NCBI GenBank assembly: GCA_017961965.1 | Contig: JAGCWG010000243.1 | Coordinates: 1 to 5,482, forward strand | Length of the DNA stretch: 5,482 nt | Source of the DNA: Bacteroidaceae bacterium | Lineage (GTDB): Bacteria; Bacteroidota; Bacteroidia; Bacteroidales; Bacteroidaceae | Reading direction: 5' to 3' | Shown: piece after piece, positions 1-5,482 of the stretch | Layout of the letters: every line of letters begins with the position of its first letter | Position numbering within the stretch: the first letter of the stretch is position 1 | Position numbers and translations under genes: made by a program | Notes under the pieces: generated by a model | The model's input: only the letters and a program-made list of their open reading frames with translations | Database searches by the model: none | What the model was told of the DNA's origin: nothing

Positions 1-62
1 ACTACTTCGAGTTCTGTCCTAAGTCTGTGTATGCAGGCGTGAACGCGGAGGATACTCACTAA
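1..62 (+). CDS. C-terminal end of an upstream gene (partial), probable surface lipoprotein
   Basis: Reading from base 3, nineteen sense codons run to a TAA at 60-62 and give YFEFCPKSVYAGVNAEDTH. The other two forward frames stop at 20-22 and 40-42, so this is the most plausible coding frame. The aromatic/acidic strand followed by 'PKSVY' resembles the last beta-strand of Bacteroidetes surface lipoproteins that end in a jelly-roll-like domain. The next gene has a comparable ending ('LLDCIYLRPVTEED'). I therefore infer, without proof, that this may be a second fasciclin-type lipoprotein of the same locus. The 5' part is outside the window, so family and size are unknown. The distance to the next start (about 214 nt) and the repeat array between them suggest it may not share a transcript with the genes downstream. 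Confidence 0.6.
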   Translation, partial: YFEFCPKSVYAGVNAEDTH

Positions 63-100
63 ACGATAATATAATTCATCTTCTGCGGATGGATGCTAAA

Positions 101-214
101 ATCAAACGAGGTACGATGTGGTAAATCGAACGAGGTATGATGTGGTATATCGATAGTAATCGAATTGGTATATCGTTAGTAATCGACTTAGCATATCGAT
201 AGTAATCGACTTTT
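101..214. repeat. Degenerate tandem array, about five 23-24 bp units
   Basis: Units start at 101, 125, 149, 172 and 195, giving periods of 24, 24, 23 and 23 bp; the last unit is incomplete. Units 1 and 2 match at 21 of the first 23 positions, sharing AACGAGGTA and GATGTGGTA. Units 3 to 5 share ATCG-A/T-TAGTAATCGA followed by a T-rich end. Units 2 and 3 align with one gap (ATCGA at the start, TGGTAT at the end), which links the two subtypes into one array. In units 3-5 an ATCGA or ATCGT half-motif recurs at alternating 10 and 13 bp spacing (149, 159, 172, 182, 195, 205). The array lies wholly in the intergenic region upstream of the fasciclin-SusC-SusD genes. It could be an operator array for a DNA-binding protein or a neutral minisatellite. 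The repeat pattern is directly visible; the role is not. Confidence 0.85.
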
Positions 215-215
215 G
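208..215 (+). promoter_or_regulatory. Weak candidate Bacteroidetes -7 box
   Basis: GACTTTTG matches the Bacteroidetes primary-sigma -7 consensus TAnnTTTG at five of the six specified positions (G in place of the first T). It sits where the last repeat unit diverges into a T run. Transcription would begin near 220 and leave a leader of about 55 nt before the ATG at 277, a sensible length. No good TTTG-type -33 element is seen at the expected distance; TTAG at 188-191 is the nearest. The call rests on a partial match in an otherwise promoter-poor leader. Confidence 0.25.
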
Positions 216-276
216 AGACCGTTCCCGAGGCGGTTATCCATCAGCAGAGAAAGTGAAAACTAAACAACTATACATT

Positions 277-1965
277 ATGATATTACGAGATAAAATAAAG
301 GGTAGGGGCTTGCTTAGTGTGGCTGTAGGCATGATAATGGCACATTGCGCCCTATTCTCCCTGACTGCTTGTTCCGACACATGGGAGGAGCATTACGATG
401 CCCCTCAGAAGAGAGGTTCGCAGTCGCTCATGACAATAATCGATGCCGACCCTCAGTTGAGCAACTTCGGCAAGCTGCTCAGGTCAACGCATATATATAC
501 CAACAACCGTCGCTCAAATGTGACATACGCCGATATGCTTGGTGCAGACCAGTCTCTCACTGTCTGGGCACCAATCGACGGTACGTACAATGCCGACTCA
601 CTCCTTGCCTTGTGTCAGACGGCTAAGGGCGACTCAGGAGTGGCTGTACACTTCGTGACTAACCACATAGCACGCAGCCTCCACAGCCTTTCTGGCACAA
701 CCCCAACGTCGGTGCGTATGCTCAATGGTAAGTACGTAAATGTTGATGAAGCTAATGTGGGCGGAAGAAAACCTGTATCTACCAATATCCATGCCAAGAA
801 CGGAGTCCTCCATAAGCTCAACGGTGACGCATACTATTATTATAATATATATGACACCATCACATCGCTTGATGCGTATGCCCACTTCGGCGCACCACTC
901 TTGCAGTTCGAGCGTCAGGAGCTTGACGAGGATGCCAGCGTGGTGGCAGACATCGTCAACGGAGAGAAGATTTATTCCGACTCCGTGACTTACAAGCAGA
1001 ACACGTTCTTCAACTACATAGACGATGTATATAGCGAGGACTCATCCTACCTTGTGCTTGCTCCTTCAAAGGAGATATGGGAGCCTGTGTATAACGAGGC
1101 GAAGAAGTACTTCAACTACGGCAACGTGGCTAAGGCAGATTCCCTCACAGCCTTCTGGACATCAATCAACCTCCTTGAGGATATGTTCTACAACTACAAC
1201 TTGCAGTACGATATGGGTGACTCCATCATGTCCACAGGATATTACAGAGGCGGTTGGCCATATCATGTGTTTTACGACCCATTCGGCGAGGATGGTATCA
1301 TTACACGTTCAGAGATTGCAAGCATACGTGTATGTTCCAACGGTTATATATACAATATTACCAAATGGCCTTTCACCATCAAGGAGCAGTTCTTCCATCC
1401 TATTAACGTACAGGCAGAATACTCAGCCTACATGACTAACAGTACCGACTGTACATATAGCGTGAATGATGCTGTCGGTGATACTATCTCTGGTAACAAG
1501 TACCTCTACATCAAGGCAAAGTCAAACAAGAACTGGACGATATCATACAACGTCAGGGGTACTCTCAGCGGAACATACGACGTATGTGCCGTGGTGCTTC
1601 CAAAGACCGTGTATCGTGCCTCATCAAAGGACACACGTCCTAATAAGCTGTTCGCTTCATTCGAATACAAGGATGTGGATGGCAAGAAGCAAACCATCGA
1701 TATTGAAGACCCAGCCATATCATCAGGCGTGACCGTCGATACCATCCGCCTCGGACGTATCACCATGCCTGTATGTAACTTCGGACAGACGGATGCAGAC
1801 CTCAACGTCACAATCAAGTGTACCCTTGCACGTACGGAGACTACTTTCAGCCGTGAGTGTCTCCTCGACTGCATCTATCTGCGCCCAGTCACAGAAGAGG
1901 ATATGAAGAATGAGGAAGAAGCAAACCAAAATGGCGTTAAGCCAAGAAAGGAGGCTAAGAAATGA
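277..1965 (+). CDS. Fasciclin (FAS1) domain surface lipoprotein
   Basis: Predicted outer-membrane surface lipoprotein of 562 aa. The ATG at 277 gives a compact type II signal peptide: basic residues R4, K6, K8, R10, a hydrophobic stretch at about 12-28, and lipobox L29-T-A-C32, followed by SDTWEEHYD, the usual mature start of Bacteroidetes fasciclin lipoproteins. An in-frame GTG at 253 would add eight polar residues and is less likely. A FAS1 domain spans about 50-195, with 'LTVWAPIDGTYN', 'NHIAR' and 'NGVLHKLNG' as its conserved segments. A second, degenerate FAS1-like unit is likely at about 205-365 ('YLVLAPSKEIW', later 'SNGYIYNI'). Residues 370-540 look beta-rich and jelly-roll-like, ending in 'LLDCIYLRP', then a charged Lys/Glu tail. 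FAS1 domains usually mediate adhesion or ligand binding; no catalytic motif is seen. The stop overlaps the SusC start by 4 bp, so it is probably an accessory of the SusCD importer. Family call is firm; substrate and second FAS1 are inferred. Confidence 0.88.
   Translation: MILRDKIKGRGLLSVAVGMIMAHCALFSLTACSDTWEEHYDAPQKRGSQSLMTIIDADPQLSNFGKLLRSTHIYTNNRRSNVTYADMLGADQSLTVWAPIDGTYNADSLLALCQTAKGDSGVAVHFVTNHIARSLHSLSGTTPTSVRMLNGKYVNVDEANVGGRKPVSTNIHAKNGVLHKLNGDAYYYYNIYDTITSLDAYAHFGAPLLQFERQELDEDASVVADIVNGEKIYSDSVTYKQNTFFNYIDDVYSEDSSYLVLAPSKEIWEPVYNEAKKYFNYGNVAKADSLTAFWTSINLLEDMFYNYNLQYDMGDSIMSTGYYRGGWPYHVFYDPFGEDGIITRSEIASIRVCSNGYIYNITKWPFTIKEQFFHPINVQAEYSAYMTNSTDCTYSVNDAVGDTISGNKYLYIKAKSNKNWTISYNVRGTLSGTYDVCAVVLPKTVYRASSKDTRPNKLFASFEYKDVDGKKQTIDIEDPAISSGVTVDTIRLGRITMPVCNFGQTDADLNVTIKCTLARTETTFSRECLLDCIYLRPVTEEDMKNEEEANQNGVKPRKEAKK
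1947..1954 (+). promoter_or_regulatory. Strong Shine-Dalgarno sequence for the SusC gene
   Basis: AAAGGAGG lies inside the last codons of the fasciclin gene, with seven nucleotides between it and the SusC ATG at 1962. The sequence and spacing are those of a textbook ribosome-binding site, and they fix the SusC start at the ATGA overlap. Bacteroidota genes generally lack such sites, and the other starts in this window (277 and 5194) have none. The same bases encode Arg-Lys-Glu-Ala in the charged tail of the upstream protein, so a chance match from Lys/Glu codons is possible. Confidence 0.6.
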
Positions 1966-4900
1966 AAACTATAGGATATAAGATATTTGCACTTGCTGCA
2001 ACGGTTGCCGTTCAGTCGTCGTTCATGACAACAAGCTCCTTTGCCCAGCCAAAGAGACAACCTACAGCTGCAGCACCTGTTGCCACAAGGGAATACACAG
2101 GTAAGGTGGTGGATGCCGCAACTGGCGAACCACTCTCTGGTATTCGTGTACAGGCATACAACTACAACCGTGCAGCTGCCATGACAGAGGACGACGGTAC
2201 GTTCACCATCAAGCTGCCGGAGTTTGTCACGTCGCTCATATATACGGGTGAAGGCTATAACGTCATTCAACAAGGCATAGGTAACTCAGAGGCAACCCTG
2301 AGAGTAGTCAGGATGTATCCGGACAAGTATGCTGAGATTTACTCTTCAACGACGGATGCCACAATCGGTAGGACAGCGAATGCCGATTACCTCAATAATG
2401 ACATGAGCATCGACAATCAGATACAGAAGACATTCGGTGGTGAGATGCTTACAACCATGCGTAGCGGTGTGGCAGGTCAGGGTATCACGATGCTCATGAA
2501 CGGTATCAACTCGCTTAATGCCAACGCCCAGCCACTCATTATTGTGGATGGCGTTATCCAGAATATGCAGCTCAACGCCATCTCCCTTCACGATGGCTTC
2601 TTCAACAACATCCTTGCCAACATCATGGTGGAGGACATAGAGAAGGTAAGCGTGCTCAAGAACGGTACTGCCATCTATGGTGCCAAGGCTGCCAACGGAG
2701 TTGTCATCATCGAGACAAAGCGCAACAAGTCAATGGCTACACGTATCGATGTGAGCATAGGCGGTAGCTACGAACTTCTCCCAAAGACTCCAAAGGTGAT
2801 GAATGCCGAGGACTATCGAATCTATGCTTCAGAGCTTATCGGTACTACGGGCTCTATCTCCAACTCGTACAAGTTCCTTCAGGCAGATCCAAAATACTAT
2901 TACTACAATATGTATCATAACTCTACGGACTGGAACAAGGAGGTCTATCATGAGGCATTCACCCAGAACTACAGCATCAACGTGCAGGGTGGTGACGACG
3001 TAGCCAACTATAACCTCTCCGTCGGTTACACAGGAGGTGATGCCACACTCAAGGATAATTCATATTCACGATTCAATCTCCGCCTCAATACGGACATCGT
3101 CGTGCTCCCAACGCTTACGGTACGCTTTGACGCTTCGTACAGCGACGTGAGCCGTAACCTCCGTGATGATGCGGTCAAGGATGACGTGACAGACGGACTT
3201 ATCTCCTCTCCATCCTTCCTTGCCCTCATCAAGGCACCATTCCTCTCACCATACGCCTACGATACAAAGGGAAACCTCTCAAGCTACCTTGCTGAGGCAG
3301 ACGACTATCTCTCTGACGTGTCAATAGCAAGTCTCAAGTACAATAAGTCGCTTGCCAATCCAGTAAGCCTTCTTGACAACGCTGAGGGTATGAATAAGAA
3401 CCACTTTGGTAACCGTCTCATCACCCTATCGGTCACTCCTAAGTGGAATGCAACCAAGGAATTCTTTCTTGCTGACCATTTCGCTTTCCAGATTGACAAC
3501 ACAGAAGACCGTTACTACATTCCTATAAACGGAGTTCCTAATTACCGTATTGAAGGTCTTGGTACCGTGCAAAACCTTTCTTCTGCCATGGCTGGTCGTC
3601 AAATTACTGTCATGAATGACTTGTACGCAGGATATAGCAAGCGTTTCGGTGCACACAAGATTGATGCACGCGGTGGTTTCCGTATCTTCAGCGATACATA
3701 CAATCTCAATGCTGAGTATGGATATGACACCGGTAATGACAAGACACCTAATATGTCAAAGGGACTTCATTATAAGAAGACAGATGGTGCTGACGAACGT
3801 AATATTAACTTCACATATTATCTCAACGCCAACTATAACTACCTTGAGCGTTACTATCTCACCCTTGGTGCTTCGCTCGATGGTTCAAGCCGTTTCGGTA
3901 AGGACATAGAGAGCGCACTCAAGGTCAGCAACTATGCCTTCGGTCTTTTCCCATCTGTTGAAGGTGCATGGGTTGCCACAAACGAGAAGTGGTTCAACGC
4001 AAAGGGCATCGACTACCTCCGCTTCAACGTAGGTTATGACATCCTCGGTAATGATGACATTGACGGCAAGGCTGCAAGAACATACTTCACTGAGAAACTT
4101 ATGTTCCAGAAGACAACAGGCTTGTTCCTTGGTAACATCGGTAACACTAAGTTGAAGTGGGAGACAACACGTCGTCTTACTGCTGGCTTCAAGTTTGTAG
4201 GCTTCGACAACCGTCTTAACCTCTCATTCATATACTTCAACAGCGTCACTTCTGACCTCCTTTCAGTAAATGCTCTCAGCTACATCACAGGTCTCCGTTA
4301 TAACTGGAATAATGACGGTAAGCTTGCCAACGAGGGATTTAATGTAGCATTTGATGCAAAGGTTTTAAACCTTAAAGATTTCGTGTGGTCTATAGGCGGT
4401 AGTGTTGGACACTATAAGAACAAGATTAAGGCTCTGGCTGCTTCTGCCGACCATATTGACACAGAACTGTATGGAGCTACAATCCGTTCTCAGGTGGGCA
4501 GCCCAGCAAATCTGTTCTATGGATATAAGACAAACGGTGTCTATGCAACCGAGAAAGAAGCATCAGACGCAGGAATCTACCAAGTAAAGCAGAATGGTGA
4601 AAAGCAGTATTTCCATGCTGGAGATGTACGATTCGTTACTGATGATAAGGTACTCGACTCAAAGGATATGCAGGTCATAGGTGACCCTAATCCTGATATC
4701 TTCGGTACTATTAATACCATGGTGTCTTGGAAGAGCTTTACGCTTACTGCCAACTTTAACTACTCTCTTGGAGGTGATATCTACAACTACCAGCGTTCTG
4801 TGCTCGAATCAGGTTCATACTTCTACAACCAGACGACAACCATGCTCGACCGCTGGACGTATGAAGGACAGCAGACTGATGTTCCTCGTGCCTCATTCCT

Positions 4901-5180
4901 CGATGAGATGGGCAACAGCCGCTTCTCGGATCGTTGGATAGAGGATGGCAGTTACTTGAAGCTAAAGAACGTAACTATCAGCTACAAGTTGCCTGTTCAC
5001 AACGAGTACATTCAGGGCATAACGGTATGGGCTGCCGGTAATAATCTCTTTACACTTACCAAGTACCTTGGCAACGACCCAGAGTTTGCTTCAACAAACT
5101 CCGTCGTAGGTATGGGAATCGACCGTGGCATGCTCGGTGCTGGTCGCAGTTTCTCACTTGGTATGAAGATTAACCTCTAA
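1962..5180 (+). CDS. SusC/RagA-family TonB-dependent outer-membrane transporter
   Basis: A 1072-aa protein, a normal length for SusC-like transporters, which import oligosaccharides or peptides across the outer membrane using TonB-ExbBD energy and a SusD lid. A signal peptide covers residues 1-28 (hydrophobic core, then SFA before Q29). A carboxypeptidase-regulatory-like N-terminal extension follows at about 45-118 ('GKVVDAATGEPLSGIRV', 'DDGTFTIKLP'). The plug domain is at about 145-255 ('NGINSLNANAQPLIIVDG', 'IEKVSVLKNGTAIYGAKAANGVVIIETK'). From about 260 to the end are alternating aromatic/polar strands of the 22-strand barrel, ending 'GRSFSLGMKINL'. Two deviations stand out: no canonical 'EVVVTGYG' TonB-box segment is visible between extension and plug, and the usual 'IRIRG' plug motif reads 'TMLMNG' (176-181). 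The ATG overlaps the fasciclin stop (ATGA) behind a strong Shine-Dalgarno, which supports translational coupling. The SusD gene starts 13 nt after the stop. The family is certain; the substrate is unknown. Confidence 0.96.
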   Translation: MKTIGYKIFALAATVAVQSSFMTTSSFAQPKRQPTAAAPVATREYTGKVVDAATGEPLSGIRVQAYNYNRAAAMTEDDGTFTIKLPEFVTSLIYTGEGYNVIQQGIGNSEATLRVVRMYPDKYAEIYSSTTDATIGRTANADYLNNDMSIDNQIQKTFGGEMLTTMRSGVAGQGITMLMNGINSLNANAQPLIIVDGVIQNMQLNAISLHDGFFNNILANIMVEDIEKVSVLKNGTAIYGAKAANGVVIIETKRNKSMATRIDVSIGGSYELLPKTPKVMNAEDYRIYASELIGTTGSISNSYKFLQADPKYYYYNMYHNSTDWNKEVYHEAFTQNYSINVQGGDDVANYNLSVGYTGGDATLKDNSYSRFNLRLNTDIVVLPTLTVRFDASYSDVSRNLRDDAVKDDVTDGLISSPSFLALIKAPFLSPYAYDTKGNLSSYLAEADDYLSDVSIASLKYNKSLANPVSLLDNAEGMNKNHFGNRLITLSVTPKWNATKEFFLADHFAFQIDNTEDRYYIPINGVPNYRIEGLGTVQNLSSAMAGRQITVMNDLYAGYSKRFGAHKIDARGGFRIFSDTYNLNAEYGYDTGNDKTPNMSKGLHYKKTDGADERNINFTYYLNANYNYLERYYLTLGASLDGSSRFGKDIESALKVSNYAFGLFPSVEGAWVATNEKWFNAKGIDYLRFNVGYDILGNDDIDGKAARTYFTEKLMFQKTTGLFLGNIGNTKLKWETTRRLTAGFKFVGFDNRLNLSFIYFNSVTSDLLSVNALSYITGLRYNWNNDGKLANEGFNVAFDAKVLNLKDFVWSIGGSVGHYKNKIKALAASADHIDTELYGATIRSQVGSPANLFYGYKTNGVYATEKEASDAGIYQVKQNGEKQYFHAGDVRFVTDDKVLDSKDMQVIGDPNPDIFGTINTMVSWKSFTLTANFNYSLGGDIYNYQRSVLESGSYFYNQTTTMLDRWTYEGQQTDVPRASFLDEMGNSRFSDRWIEDGSYLKLKNVTISYKLPVHNEYIQGITVWAAGNNLFTLTKYLGNDPEFASTNSVVGMGIDRGMLGAGRSFSLGMKINL

Positions 5181-5193
5181 AACACTTGAATAT

Positions 5194-5482
5194 ATGAAAT
5201 CTATTATAAGAAAAGTATTTGTTACGTCACTTGCGTTTGCTACGCTCGGCTCTTCCATGCTCACTATGGAGAGTTGTTCAGAGCCAGAAAGCAACCTCGT
5301 GGACTTTAATCATACACTCAACTCACCAAACGATACCTTGTTTTCTCTCCTCGGAGTGATACAGACCATGCGTAAGGTGACTGACCGAACAATCATTCTC
5401 GGCGAGGTGCGTGGAGATCTTATCTCTGTTACGGATGCTGCAAGCGATGCCCTCAAGAACCTTGCAGAGTTCCGAAATCTCG
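5194..5482 (+). CDS. SusD/RagB-family nutrient-uptake lipoprotein, 5' part only
   Basis: The frame opens with ATG at 5194, 13 nt after the SusC stop, and continues for 96 codons without a stop to the window edge. The protein begins MKSIIRKVF, has a hydrophobic stretch at about 8-23, and a lipobox ending at Cys28 (M-E-S-C). 'CSEPESNLVDFNH' starts the mature lipoprotein. The segment 'DRTIILGEVRGDLISVTDAASDALKNLAEF' (about 64-93) closely matches the N-terminal helical part of SusD/RagB proteins, whose consensus there reads roughly 'RTvLLGElRGDL'. SusD proteins sit on the cell surface over the SusC barrel, bind the ligand and open and close like a lid. The position directly after SusC fits the conserved SusC-SusD order. 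The leader is A/T-rich with no Shine-Dalgarno. Glu at lipobox position -2 is unusual but tolerable. SusD proteins usually have about 500-600 residues, so most of the gene lies beyond the window. Confidence 0.92.
   Translation, partial: MKSIIRKVFVTSLAFATLGSSMLTMESCSEPESNLVDFNHTLNSPNDTLFSLLGVIQTMRKVTDRTIILGEVRGDLISVTDAASDALKNLAEFRNL

Noticed and set aside
77..95. CATC/GATG inverted repeat after the first stop codon, considered as a terminator
   Set aside because: The stem is only four pairs plus a wobble, is not G/C-rich, and no T tract follows. There is no support for an intrinsic terminator.
101..214. Tandem array considered as a CRISPR array
   Set aside because: Units are directly adjacent with no unique spacers, the period is only 23-24 bp, and no cas gene is present.
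217..235. Possible 5' leader hairpin, ACCG pairing with CGGT plus three G-U wobbles around a 5-nt loop
   Set aside because: Only four Watson-Crick pairs are present and nothing links it to a known riboswitch or attenuator. It is compatible with chance.
1025..1435. Open frame of 136 codons in another + frame inside the fasciclin gene
   Set aside because: It is fully contained in a gene with clear domain support; the Thr/Ser/Arg-rich translation looks like an out-of-frame shadow.
1875..2273. Open frame of 132 codons on the minus strand across the fasciclin/SusC junction
   Set aside because: It overlaps two well-supported genes on the + strand, has no recognisable domain and a low-complexity Cys/Arg-rich composition typical of antisense shadows.
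3500..4700. Impression that codon choice within SusC shifts toward T-ending codons in its middle and 3' part, considered as a recombination mosaic
   Set aside because: It was judged by eye only and no sharp boundary is visible. A sliding-window codon analysis against the host genome would be needed to support it.
5181..5193. SusC-SusD gap considered for a promoter or terminator
   Set aside because: Thirteen A/T-rich bases are too few for either and simply fit an operon junction.

Overview
The window looks like chromosomal DNA from a member of the Bacteroidales (Bacteroidota), most like Prevotella/Segatella or a close relative. Three things point there: a SusC/SusD (RagA/RagB) outer-membrane import pair, fasciclin-type surface lipoproteins with the 'CSDTW..HYD' start typical of that phylum, and mostly A/T-rich gene leaders without Shine-Dalgarno sites. 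Genus is inferred from style only; there is no rRNA or other taxonomic marker. All recognisable genes lie on the + strand.

Layout: (1) positions 1-62 hold the last 19 codons of an upstream gene. Its C-terminal motif suggests a surface lipoprotein, perhaps a second fasciclin/jelly-roll protein. (2) Positions 63-276 are a non-coding leader. They contain a degenerate tandem array of about five 23-24 bp units (101-214), with a weak Bacteroidetes-type -7 promoter candidate at its 3' edge. (3) 277-1965 encodes a 562-aa lipoprotein with one clear FAS1 domain, a probable second degenerate one and a beta-rich C-terminal domain. (4) 1962-5180 encodes a 1072-aa SusC-family TonB-dependent transporter. 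Its start overlaps the previous stop by 4 bp (ATGA), and an unusually perfect Shine-Dalgarno sequence precedes it. (5) 5194-5482 is the 5' part of a SusD-family lipoprotein gene, starting 13 nt after the SusC stop and running off the window.

The last three genes look like one operon. SusC would form the outer-membrane barrel, SusD the hinged surface lid that captures ligand, and the fasciclin lipoprotein a surface accessory (ligand binding, adhesion or complex partner). No glycoside hydrolase, peptidase, sulfatase or sigma/anti-sigma gene is visible, so the substrate (glycan, peptide or other) cannot be read from this window. The least ordinary features are the tandem array upstream of the operon, the strong Shine-Dalgarno at the fasciclin/SusC junction, and the divergent plug and TonB-box region of SusC. 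I see no convincing wholly new system; this is an accessory nutrient-uptake locus with some unusual details.
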